Source: Mariniphaga sp. (lineage in GTDB: Bacteria > Bacteroidota > Bacteroidia > Bacteroidales > Prolixibacteraceae). From it: a DNA stretch of 16,905 nt. Every line of letters starts with the position of its first letter. Position 1 is the first letter of the stretch. Location of the stretch: the NCBI GenBank assembly GCA_013203525.1, contig JABMQB010000935.1:1-16905 (forward strand), written 5' to 3'. This document shows, piece after piece, positions 7,441 to 14,489 of this stretch. The translations under genes were made by a program, and so were the position numbers. The notes beneath the pieces are model-generated. The model saw nothing but the letters and a program-made list of their open reading frames with translations. It did not search any database and had not been told where the DNA came from.

Positions 7441-7839
7441 TTATGCTTTACTCATTACAAGTTTTCCGTGTTGAATTCCTTTAATACTGATTAATTTTTC
7501 TGAAATTTCGGTAAGCATTCGTGATGGTCCGTTAACCGCAATTATCTCCAAACAATTTGTTTCATTCAGATGAAAACATTGAGTTGATAAAATTTCTTTG
7601 CGATATTTATTATGAATTTCTGATATTTTTGATTGAATATCTTTTTTTTGATTGGAATATACCAGAGTTACAGCACCCGCAACAATATTATCGCATTTCC
7701 ATTTTTCTTCAGTGAGATTTTTTTCGATCAGGTGGCGGATAGCCTGCGACCGGTTGGCAAACCGATTATCCCTTGCGTAATTGTCTAGGGCAATAAGCAA
7801 ATCTTCTTCCAATGATACGCCAAAACGAGTTACTGACAT
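7441..7839 (-). CDS. nikR: NikR-like ribbon-helix-helix metal-responsive regulator
   Basis: At 132 residues this matches NikR in length and architecture. The N-terminal ribbon-helix-helix is VTRFGVSLEEDLLIALDNYA followed by NRSQAIRHLIEKNL. The C-terminal ACT-like metal domain contains CFHLNETNCLEIIAVNGPS. In E. coli NikR the nickel ligands are His76, His87, His89 and Cys95. Aligned by hand, His89 and Cys95 are kept (His90 and Cys96 here), His87 is Cys88, and His76 is Asn77 with a His one residue before. Metal choice may therefore differ from classical NikR. It sits directly upstream of the TonB receptor on the same strand. Its own promoter carries the paired GTGTTAC element, so autoregulation and control of the receptor are likely. 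The family call is firm; the metal is uncertain. Confidence 0.88.
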   Translation of the reverse strand: MSVTRFGVSLEEDLLIALDNYARDNRFANRSQAIRHLIEKNLTEEKWKCDNIVAGAVTLVYSNQKKDIQSKISEIHNKYRKEILSTQCFHLNETNCLEIIAVNGPSRMLTEISEKLISIKGIQHGKLVMSKA

Positions 7840-7868
7840 CGTGTTACTTATTTTTTAATTTGTGTTAC
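7840..7868 (-). promoter_or_regulatory. Candidate NikR-like operator at the nikR start
   Basis: The plus strand has GTGTTAC at 7841-7847 and again at 7862-7868, exactly 21 bp apart start to start, separated by 14 AT-rich bases. On the gene strand these read as GTAACAC direct repeats lying between the -7 box (6 bp away) and the start codon (1 bp away). Protein bound here would block initiation or the early transcribed region. Confidence 0.62.
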
Positions 7869-7874
7869 GATTCC

Positions 7875-7905
7875 CAAATGTAGAATAAAGAATAATAAAT
7901 GCAAA
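7875..7905 (-). promoter_or_regulatory. Bacteroidota-type promoter of nikR
   Basis: The gene strand shows TTTG (complement of 7902-7905), 19 bp, then TACATTTG (complement of 7875-7882). This fits the Bacteroidota housekeeping consensus TTTG-N19-21-TAnnTTTG at every fixed base. The transcript would start at the first operator repeat. Confidence 0.68.
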
Positions 7906-7967
7906 ATTATTTGAAACGAATTAAAGATACTATGCAACTTTAAGAATCTAGTTTCGAGTATTTGGAT

Positions 7968-8393
7968 TTATTTTTTCCAGATTAGTTTTTCCCCAAATCC
8001 TAGCCTGTTGTCGGTCATTTTAATATAATTCAGTTTAAGTACCCAAAGTGAGGTATTCATTAAGGCTGCATAGGGGAATCTTTTCAGATAAGCCTTTTTG
8101 GATTTTTTTGCGAGAATAGCTTCAGGTTTTTCCATTATTCCAAGAAACTGGATTCCCTGGATTTTTCCAACGGTTTTTGTTTCGAGGACAATACTTCCGG
8201 CGACATTAGCATTTAACCGAACATCATTAATGTGTTTGGTTTTATCATCAGAGGTAAAAACCAAAATATTTTCTTCTTCCAGAAAAACATAAAAACAATT
8301 AGCGCACCATGGTATATTTTGGTTTGAAGTAGCCAGAGTTAATACATGGTGGCTATTAATAAAATCGACAATCTTTTTTTCAGGTTTTTTCAT
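7968..8393 (-). CDS. YhbP/UPF0306-like PNPOx-fold flavin-binding protein
   Basis: This 141-residue cytoplasmic protein has the split-barrel pyridoxamine-phosphate-oxidase-like fold. The segments VLTLATSNQNIPWCANCFYV, DDKTKHI, VGKIQGIQFLG, AYLKRFPYA and MTDNRLGFGEKLIW line up with E. coli YhbP from memory (WCANAFY, GVQFKG, RRFPVA, TDNTLGFGKKMIW). The family probably binds FMN or a related cofactor, but its physiological reaction is not established. It is divergent from the OsmC-family gene across a 60-bp spacer and has its own promoter-like element. Length is close to the E. coli protein. Confidence 0.85.
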   Translation of the reverse strand: MKKPEKKIVDFINSHHVLTLATSNQNIPWCANCFYVFLEEENILVFTSDDKTKHINDVRLNANVAGSIVLETKTVGKIQGIQFLGIMEKPEAILAKKSKKAYLKRFPYAALMNTSLWVLKLNYIKMTDNRLGFGEKLIWKK

Positions 8394-8412
8394 ACATTGA
8401 AAAATTGAGTTG

Positions 8413-8443
8413 CTAAAATAGTCGTATATTTAATCAATACAAA
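8413..8443 (-). promoter_or_regulatory. Probable promoter of the YhbP-like gene
   Basis: The gene strand has TTTG (8440-8443), a 19-bp spacer and TATTTTAG (complement of 8413-8420). That differs from TAnnTTTG at one fixed base. Position (20 bp before the start) and spacing support it. Confidence 0.42.
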
Positions 8444-8453
8444 ACATTAAGAT

Positions 8454-8858
8454 ATGGCTACTATAAAAACTATTTATTTGGGCAAGCTTCGAACTGAAAG
8501 TGAGCATTTGCAATCGGGTAATAAAGTGATTACCGATGCTCCTTTGGATAATCAGGGAAGAGGAGAATTTTTCTCACCAACCGATCTTTTAGCAACCTCA
8601 CTTGGAAGCTGTATTATGTCAATAATGGGAATAAAAGCCCGGGATAGTGGAATTGACCTCGAAGGTACAGAAGTGGAAGTTACCAAAATTATGGCTTCTG
8701 ATCCACGGCGGGTTGCGAAGGTAATTGTTGAATTTAATTTCCCCGACAAAGGATATTCCGAAGAAGATAAAGAGATAGTTGAAAGTGTTGCCGGTGTTAG
8801 CCCGGTACCACTTAGCCTTCATCCTGACTTGATTCAGACCATAAAGTTTAACTGGTGA
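8454..8858 (+). CDS. OsmC-family protein lacking the second catalytic cysteine
   Basis: This 134-residue protein has the OsmC/Ohr fold. FFSPTDLLATSLGSCIMSIM holds the conserved first cysteine (Cys53) on the central helix, and the C-terminus is SLHPDLIQTIKFNW. Family members reduce organic hydroperoxides with a pair of cysteines, the second lying in a CPV motif. Here the motif reads VAGVSPVPLSLHP, with Ser116 (codon AGC) in that place, so classical peroxidase chemistry is unlikely. The protein may have another role or be a one-cysteine variant. It is transcribed alone, divergent from the YhbP-like gene and convergent with the M1 peptidase, whose stop is one base away. A -7-like TATATTTA precedes it but no clear -33. 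Confidence 0.9.
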   Translation: MATIKTIYLGKLRTESEHLQSGNKVITDAPLDNQGRGEFFSPTDLLATSLGSCIMSIMGIKARDSGIDLEGTEVEVTKIMASDPRRVAKVIVEFNFPDKGYSEEDKEIVESVAGVSPVPLSLHPDLIQTIKFNW

Positions 8859-8859
8859 T

Positions 8860-10797
8860 TTATTGCTTTACAATTTTCTGAATTAATTCCCCAGAACTTG
8901 TTACAACTTTAATCATATAAAGTCCGTTTGATAAATTTTCAATTGAAATCCTGTTTTGATTTTCTCTAAAACTTTGTATTTTCCCCCCTGAAGAATCGAA
9001 AATATTAATCTCTTTTATTTCCTGTTTATTTGGAGCGAAAATATTTAAATAATTTTTTGCCGGATTTGGATAGATCATAATTTCATCCGAATTGTATACC
9101 CATGGAATTGACAATATCTGCCCGGTCTTGGAAATTAACCAAATCTCCGGATCGACTTTTATTTCTTCAACTTTAAAACCAGGATCAAAAATAAATTCCT
9201 GGCCGTTTAAATTGTGCTCTAATCTGAAATCTATTGAATCTGTTTTTTCTTTACTGTAACATCTGATTTGAACAGGCATCTCAAAAAAGTCAACAGACTC
9301 ATGGGAAGTTTCTTGAAACAGGTTGATCTTTAAGAGCATATCGGAGTTTTGGGAATATTGCAAAGTATAGATCGGGTATCCTTCTCCATAATACCAGTCA
9401 TTAAAAAATTCAGTAAGGTTTGTATCTGATTCCAATTCGAGATGATAAACCAGTTTTTCCTGGGTTGCAAAACCATTGGCAATTTCCGGATCCTGTAAAT
9501 AATTATTAATTGCTTTAAAAAGTACTTCATCGCTCAAAATCCATCGAAGCATATGTAAAAGGTATGCACCTTTTGAATAGGATAATCGGCCACTAAAAAT
9601 ACGGGAAACATTTGTTGTATCCTGAACATATACTGATCCTCCGGACTCTGCGGTAATTCTTTGAACAAGTTGTTGCCGCCAATTGGGCCACCATTCACCA
9701 TTAAGGAGGTTTTCGTAAGCCAATCCGGTTGCCCAGGTGGCAAATCCTTCATTAAGCCAGATATCATGCCAGCTTGCAAGGGTTACATAATCGCCAAACC
9801 ATTGGTGTGCTAATTCATGGGCCGTTAAATCAAAGCCAAAACTTACCATAAAACTCATGGTCTGATGTTCCATTCCACCACCCCAACCAAACTGAGCGTG
9901 GCCATACTTTTCATCTGCAAATGGGTAAATCCCGAAAAGCTGGTTGTAAAGTTCCATTATTTCAATGGTTTGTGGAGTTTTTTGTTTTGCATTTTCCAGA
10001 TTTTCAGGATAAACGTAGTTTAAAATTTCTATCTGTTTTCCATCCGGCAGGTCCACATAATCAGAATAATCGGCATAATTGGTAACTGCTATGGCAACCA
10101 GGTAAGTGGCAATCGGGTATCGATGTTTCCATGCCATGGTTCGCATACCATTATTTGTTTTCTCAGAAATTAAAATGCCATTACTTGCTGTTCGATACAT
10201 TTCCGGGGATGTAACAATAATATCAATTGAATCAATTTTATCGGAAAGGCTTTGTTTACAAGGCCACCATTCCATGGCTCCATAAGGTTCAGAGAGTGTC
10301 CAGATAATAGGTACATTATTATGCTGTGACTGAACAAATGAACCAGATACGGTGGACTCCGGTATTCCTTGATAAAAAACCGTTAATGAATCTAATTCTG
10401 AAGAATTTAAATGGGTTTCTAATGATACTGTCAAAACATTATTCTGATGAAGATAGGCGAGAAACTGATTTTTATATTTAACGGAATCGATTGTTAATGC
10501 ATGGTGTAAGTCAAATTGAATGGATTCCAGTTCAGTTTTATTGGAAATAAAATGTGATGTAATTGCTCCTTTAATATATTTTACTGCCGGATTGATTTCC
10601 CATTCCATTCTTTGATAAATAAGGTCATAATCGGTATTGCTGATGTTTTCAGAAAAATGTGCTTTTCTTAAATACAGGTTTGCTTTTGATTCCGCAATTT
10701 TATCGATATAATTTAATGATGGTTTTTGGCTATAAGAGCTTAGTCCTAAAAGAATAAGCAGGAAAATCGCCAAAAAATATTTCCAGTCCATATTCAT
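8860..10797 (-). CDS. Secreted M1-family zinc aminopeptidase with T9SS sorting domain
   Basis: This protein of about 645 residues carries an N-terminal signal peptide (DWKYFLAIFLLILLGLSSYS), an M1 N-terminal beta-domain and a GGGMEHQT exopeptidase motif (GAMEN equivalent, near 310). The zinc site HELAHQWFGDYVT has its Glu ligand in LNEGFATW 19 residues after the second His, giving HEXXH-x18-E. The last 75 or so residues (MIYPNPAKNYLNIF to GLYMIKVVTSSGELIQKIVK) form a type A T9SS C-terminal sorting domain, so the enzyme is probably exported and surface-anchored or released. It removes N-terminal residues from peptides outside the cell. Extending the frame to 10800 would use TTG; the ATG at 10797 is chosen, and the ATG at 10791 is also possible. 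It begins 4 bp after the ispH stop and is co-transcribed. Confidence 0.94.
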   Translation of the reverse strand: MNMDWKYFLAIFLLILLGLSSYSQKPSLNYIDKIAESKANLYLRKAHFSENISNTDYDLIYQRMEWEINPAVKYIKGAITSHFISNKTELESIQFDLHHALTIDSVKYKNQFLAYLHQNNVLTVSLETHLNSSELDSLTVFYQGIPESTVSGSFVQSQHNNVPIIWTLSEPYGAMEWWPCKQSLSDKIDSIDIIVTSPEMYRTASNGILISEKTNNGMRTMAWKHRYPIATYLVAIAVTNYADYSDYVDLPDGKQIEILNYVYPENLENAKQKTPQTIEIMELYNQLFGIYPFADEKYGHAQFGWGGGMEHQTMSFMVSFGFDLTAHELAHQWFGDYVTLASWHDIWLNEGFATWATGLAYENLLNGEWWPNWRQQLVQRITAESGGSVYVQDTTNVSRIFSGRLSYSKGAYLLHMLRWILSDEVLFKAINNYLQDPEIANGFATQEKLVYHLELESDTNLTEFFNDWYYGEGYPIYTLQYSQNSDMLLKINLFQETSHESVDFFEMPVQIRCYSKEKTDSIDFRLEHNLNGQEFIFDPGFKVEEIKVDPEIWLISKTGQILSIPWVYNSDEIMIYPNPAKNYLNIFAPNKQEIKEINIFDSSGGKIQSFRENQNRISIENLSNGLYMIKVVTSSGELIQKIVKQ

Positions 10798-10801
10798 CAA
10801 T

Positions 10802-11662
10802 TCAGAATTTGTTTTTTATCCATTCTGCAATATCTTCCATAAGCCATTGAGGGGTTGAAGTAGCCCCGCAAATGCCAACCGATTTGGCTTCTTTGAACCA
10901 ATCTTTATTTAAATCCTTCGTTCTTGAAACGAAATAAGTATTTGAATTTTTCTGCTTACAAACTTCAAAGAGGAATTTACCATTCGAGCTTTTTTTACCT
11001 GAAACAAATAACACCAAATCATGCCTTGAAACAAATTTTTCAAGTTTGGGAACCCGGTTTGCCACTTGTCTGCATATAGTATCATTTATTTTTACCAAAG
11101 CATTATCATCTGAACTTTCCTTGATTTTATGTGCTAAGCGTTTAAATTCGTCAACCGATTGAGTTGTTTGTGAAAACATTGTAACCGGCTGCGAATAATT
11201 AATTTTGTTTAGATCCTCTTCGGTCTGTAAAATAATCGCTTCATTATTAGTTTGCCCGTTTAAACCAACTACTTCGGCGTGGCCTTTTTTACCCAAAATT
11301 ACTATTTGCCCTTTTTTTGGTTTGTTTTCATTATAAGACTTTAATACTTTTTTTTGTAGTTTTAAAACTACCGGGCAGGTCGCATCAATTAGGGCGATAT
11401 TATTTTTAATTGCGTACTGATAGGTTTCTGGTGGCTCACCATGAGCTCTAATTAAAACACTACAGTTTTTTAAAGTGAAATATTGTTTGCGTGAAATTGT
11501 TTTTAAACCCAATTTTTCCAATCGGTTGATTTCTTCACCATTGTGAACGATATCACCAAGACAGTAGAGTTCATTTTCATTTTTCAGGGAATCTTCTGCA
11601 ATTTTAATTGCATTGACAACACCAAAACAAAATCCTGAACTTTTATCGATCTCAACTATCAT
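10802..11662 (-). CDS. ispH: 4-hydroxy-3-methylbut-2-enyl diphosphate reductase
   Basis: This 286-residue IspH/LytB is the last enzyme of the non-mevalonate isoprenoid pathway. It makes isopentenyl and dimethylallyl diphosphate from HMBPP with an iron-sulfur cluster. The three cluster ligands are visible: Cys12 in GFCFGVVNAI, Cys96 in DATCPVV and Cys197 in DTICRQVANR, the same positions as in E. coli. Substrate-site motifs include RAHGEP, KKGHAEVVG, TTQS, SGKKSSNGK and GATSTPQW. Its ATG overlaps the cmk stop by 4 bp, and the peptidase gene follows at once, so the three form one operon. It is a complete, ordinary core gene. Confidence 0.97.
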   Translation of the reverse strand: MIVEIDKSSGFCFGVVNAIKIAEDSLKNENELYCLGDIVHNGEEINRLEKLGLKTISRKQYFTLKNCSVLIRAHGEPPETYQYAIKNNIALIDATCPVVLKLQKKVLKSYNENKPKKGQIVILGKKGHAEVVGLNGQTNNEAIILQTEEDLNKINYSQPVTMFSQTTQSVDEFKRLAHKIKESSDDNALVKINDTICRQVANRVPKLEKFVSRHDLVLFVSGKKSSNGKFLFEVCKQKNSNTYFVSRTKDLNKDWFKEAKSVGICGATSTPQWLMEDIAEWIKNKF

Positions 11663-12354
11663 AAATTTTTAATTGTTTCAGTTGCTTTTTGTAAAGCCCA
11701 TTCCAGTTGCCCATCAAGTGTAAAATTACTGTTATCAAGAACAATAGCATCTTCAGCTTGGCGCAATGGGCTTTCCTTACGGTTTTGGTCAATATAGTCG
11801 CGTTCGTCAATGTTTTTTACTACGTCATCCATTTCTACTATCTGCCCTTTGCTGGCGAATTCATCATATCGCCTTTGTGCCCTTATTTCAGGCGAAGCTG
11901 TCATAAATATTTTTAATTCTGCTTGTGGGAATACAACTGTACCAATGTCTCGGCCATCCATTACAATTCCTTTTTCTTTTCCCATTTGCCGTTGAAATTT
12001 CACCATTTCTTTCCTTACTTCCTTAATAGTACTTATTGGACTTACATTATTGGAAACATCCAGTTTTCGGATTTGTTCTTCTACATTTTCGTTATTTAAG
12101 AAAGTGGTGTTTTTTTCTGTTTCTTTAACAAATTTGAATGAAATGGAGATATTATTTAATCCGGCAATAATTTTTGCTTTATCAGGAATTTTATTTTTAA
12201 TCCAATTATTTCGAAGTGCAACAAGAGTAACAACACGGTACATGGCTCCACTGTCGATATAGGCATAACCCAACTCTCGTGCAAGTGACTTGGCAAGTGT
12301 GCTTTTACCACACGATGAAAAACCATCAATAGCTATTATTATTTTTACCGGCAT
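11659..12354 (-). CDS. cmk: Cytidylate kinase
   Basis: This 231-residue kinase transfers phosphate from ATP to CMP/dCMP in the cytoplasm. The P-loop is IAIDGFSSCGKSTLAKSLA, followed by the CMP-site segment YIDSGAMYRVV. Then comes the Cmk insert region, then GIVMDGRDIGTVVFPQAELK and the lid TASPEIRAQRRYDE. The C-terminus (DNSNFTLDGQLEWAL) is also typical. It starts the cmk-ispH-aminopeptidase operon, with a perfect -7 box 23 bp upstream. porQ lies just upstream on the same strand, an order I recall from other Bacteroidota. Nothing is unusual in the sequence. Confidence 0.96.
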   Translation of the reverse strand: MPVKIIIAIDGFSSCGKSTLAKSLARELGYAYIDSGAMYRVVTLVALRNNWIKNKIPDKAKIIAGLNNISISFKFVKETEKNTTFLNNENVEEQIRKLDVSNNVSPISTIKEVRKEMVKFQRQMGKEKGIVMDGRDIGTVVFPQAELKIFMTASPEIRAQRRYDEFASKGQIVEMDDVVKNIDERDYIDQNRKESPLRQAEDAIVLDNSNFTLDGQLEWALQKATETIKNL

Positions 12355-12377
12355 ATTTTTTCTTTGTCAGATATGCA

Positions 12378-12385
12378 CAAAGATA
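12378..12385 (-). promoter_or_regulatory. -7 promoter element of cmk operon
   Basis: The gene strand reads TATCTTTG, matching TAnnTTTG exactly, 23 bp before the cmk ATG. No good TTTG lies 19-21 bp further upstream, so only the -7 element is claimed. The same octamer precedes porQ. Confidence 0.5.
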
Positions 12386-12418
12386 AGTTTCTTTTTAAAG
12401 ATTTGAGGTGTGATAATT

Positions 12419-13450
12419 TTAGAAAGCTTCATTCAAATTGAAGGCAAGCGAAAACAGGTTTGATGAACCTGCAAGGTGGAAACGTGAAGTAGCAAAATCG
12501 AGGCGGAACCTTTTAACATGTACACCAAATCCAAATGAAAAACCAACAGTTGAAGCTCTTTCTCCTAACATCAATTCCTGTCGGCGTTGATGATTGTACC
12601 CTGCTCTGAGTGTAAAATTTTTTGTTGGTAACAATTCAATTCCCAGCACAACATGCCGCATTACTTGTTTTTCAAAACTCTCCTGAGGTTCGAATACAAT
12701 TATTGCTTCTCTATCTTCTTCATCAGGTTCCGGGTTGGCAAGATCCCAATTATTAAGGTGTTGAAGCGTGACATGAACCACAACAGGTGCATGCGCTAAT
12801 TTACTTGAAAGGCCCACTTGAAGATCAAAAGGAATTGATTCCCGGTTGCCATTATCATAATAGGTTGAAATTTGAGTTCCGATATTCCGGGCAACTAATC
12901 CAACATTTGAAAGTTGGTTTTTACTGCTGTAACTAACCCCCAGGTCAAATGCAATTCCAAATGAGCTGTAACTTTCGAAAACCGAAAGAATGGGTTTTAA
13001 ATTGGCTCCATATTTCAGCCTGCCATATTTGTTTGAATAAAATATATTGAGGGCATATTCGGCTGCTTTAAATTCATTGCCGGTTACTTCGCCGTTTTCA
13101 GTGGCTTCAATAAATTTTCCGTAATTTATATAATGCATTCCAGCAGCAAAATTACCTATGTTATCAAAGGTTTTGGCATATGAGGCATAGCCATAATTAA
13201 TATCAGAGAAATAATCGACATAATTGAAAAGTACGTGATTTGACATTTCCGGGGACAATGATGCCGGATTGTAATAAGGAAGGTTCAGGTCGGTGCTGTC
13301 GTTAATAGCAACCTGGGTTCCTCCAAGTGCGGCAATTCGCGCCGAGTTGGTCAGCTCAAGGAATTGGTAAGTATTTTCCCCGCCAATTTGTGCTTTGCCA
13401 ACAATAACAATGATTAATAATAATATTGTGAAGTAGTATTTTTGAATCAT
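12419..13450 (-). CDS. porQ: Type IX secretion system protein PorQ
   Basis: This 343-residue outer-membrane protein has a signal peptide (about 1-20, ending GKA) and then QIGGENTYQFLELTNSARIAALGGTQVAI, a segment characteristic of PorQ. Also visible are NLPYYNPASLSPEM, NIGNFAAGMHYINYGKF, GVSYSSKNQLSNVGLVARNI and a C-terminal strand series ending SNLFSLAFNLNEAF, consistent with a beta-barrel. PorQ belongs to the T9SS cell-surface attachment complex with PorU, PorV and PorZ, which processes cargo C-terminal domains and links cargo to the surface. The M1 peptidase two genes downstream has such a domain and would be a substrate of this machinery. It is followed by cmk and ispH on the same strand and has its own -7 element. 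Confidence 0.92.
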   Translation of the reverse strand: MIQKYYFTILLLIIVIVGKAQIGGENTYQFLELTNSARIAALGGTQVAINDSTDLNLPYYNPASLSPEMSNHVLFNYVDYFSDINYGYASYAKTFDNIGNFAAGMHYINYGKFIEATENGEVTGNEFKAAEYALNIFYSNKYGRLKYGANLKPILSVFESYSSFGIAFDLGVSYSSKNQLSNVGLVARNIGTQISTYYDNGNRESIPFDLQVGLSSKLAHAPVVVHVTLQHLNNWDLANPEPDEEDREAIIVFEPQESFEKQVMRHVVLGIELLPTKNFTLRAGYNHQRRQELMLGERASTVGFSFGFGVHVKRFRLDFATSRFHLAGSSNLFSLAFNLNEAF

Positions 13451-13478
13451 TTGTTCTTATCACTTTTCTTTAAAACGC

Positions 13479-13486
13479 CAAAGATA
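13479..13486 (-). promoter_or_regulatory. -7 promoter element of porQ
   Basis: The gene strand reads TATCTTTG, a perfect TAnnTTTG, 28 bp before the porQ ATG. The expected -33 position has TTTAG rather than TTTG, so it is imperfect. Confidence 0.5.
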
Positions 13487-13550
13487 TCTATTTATTTTAA
13501 GCAGTCTAAATGAAGGAATTAATGATAGATATATTGGAATTCTTATTGAG

Positions 13551-13886
13551 TTAATTAACAAGAGTAATACTGTTTAGTTTTGGGACAAATATGATTGCTA
13601 AAATGCAAATAATAACTATTATTATTGCTGCAATCAGGATGTCTATTAAATCTTCTTTTCTTTTTTCTGCTAATAATGTTGCAATTAATTGTTTTTTATA
13701 TTCATTGCTACCTTCTTTTTTGAGCAAATTTTTTAGATCTCGTTTTTTGTAGTGGTAATAATCTTTAGCATCGATTCCAAACATCTTTTCTATGCCACCG
13801 CCATCTTGTTTGCTTCGTTTCGATAAGAATTTAGATGGTTTAAGTCGGGTAATCCAACTTTGCATACCCAGTCCCATGTATCCCAT
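13551..13886 (-). CDS. Small single-pass membrane protein of unknown function
   Basis: This 111-residue protein has a conserved-looking N-terminus, MGYMGLGMQSWITRLKP, then a basic stretch (KFLSKRSK). A charged helical middle region (DYYHYKKRDLKNLL, LLAEKRKED) leads to one hydrophobic segment near residues 81-101 followed by a short tail. The topology suggests a cytoplasmic N-terminus and a C-terminal membrane anchor. I recall hypothetical proteins with similar N-termini in other Bacteroidota but cannot name the family. It lies 37 bp downstream of the YkgJ-type gene on the same strand, so co-transcription is likely. Function is unknown. Confidence 0.68.
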   Translation of the reverse strand: MGYMGLGMQSWITRLKPSKFLSKRSKQDGGGIEKMFGIDAKDYYHYKKRDLKNLLKKEGSNEYKKQLIATLLAEKRKEDLIDILIAAIIIVIICILAIIFVPKLNSITLVN

Positions 13887-13923
13887 AATAATTTTGTTGA
13901 GGTTAATTTCTAAAGATAAGTAA

Positions 13924-14427
13924 TTACAAGTTAGTTTTTTTCAATTTATCAATAATACTGAAAACAACCGGGCATGTTTCACAATTTTTATGGCTTAAAT
14001 CAAGAATCTGATAAAAGCGTTTTCGGTCGGTATGTGGATATTCACGGCATGCCTTTGGGCGTTGTTCATAAACCATACAAAAGTTGTCAGGTAAAAGAAA
14101 AGGGCAAGGGTGATCTCTGAATATAAAGTCATTATCTTCATCAACTTCTATGTATTGTTCAATAAATTCTGAAGGTTTTATTTTGAGATATCTGGCAAGC
14201 CTGTTAATGTCTTTTTCGATAAGCCTGGGTCCAATTGTTTTACAGCAATTTGCACAATCAAGGCAGTTAAAGTTTGAAAATGCATCGGTATGCATTTTAT
14301 GAACAACTGAATCAAGGTTTTTTGGTTTATTCTTTTTAAGTTTTTTCAGAAAAGAAACTGTTTCATCCTTTGTTTTATCTGTCAATATTTTAAGTTCTTC
14401 TGGTGATTTGTAATCGATATCAGCCAT
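13924..14427 (-). CDS. YkgJ-family cysteine-cluster protein
   Basis: This 167-residue cytoplasmic protein belongs to the putative zinc- or iron-chelating YkgJ family. Nine cysteines are arranged as CLDCANCC (55-62), CPF (108), FCMVY (117), RPKACREYP (127) and CETC (149-152), the spacing typical of the family, with RP and YP between. The N-terminal 45 residues form a lysine-rich helix pair. Family members are thought to hold a metal or iron-sulfur centre, but their reaction is not settled. It lies 62 bp downstream of the EamA gene and 37 bp upstream of the small membrane protein, all on the same strand. Confidence 0.9.
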   Translation of the reverse strand: MADIDYKSPEELKILTDKTKDETVSFLKKLKKNKPKNLDSVVHKMHTDAFSNFNCLDCANCCKTIGPRLIEKDINRLARYLKIKPSEFIEQYIEVDEDNDFIFRDHPCPFLLPDNFCMVYEQRPKACREYPHTDRKRFYQILDLSHKNCETCPVVFSIIDKLKKTNL

Positions 14428-14489
14428 TTGATATGGATATTATTTATGGATAATTATGCCTATTGATAACATATTAATGTCCACTTTTA

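Noticed and set aside
7380..7868. GTGTTAC repeats as part of a CRISPR-like or tandem array
   Set aside because: There are only two pairs, each tied to a promoter region, with no regular spacer-repeat series.
10798..10800. TTG as the start of the M1 aminopeptidase
   Set aside because: An ATG follows immediately (10797) and another at 10791. TTG starts are rare in this group and the extra residue adds nothing to the signal peptide.
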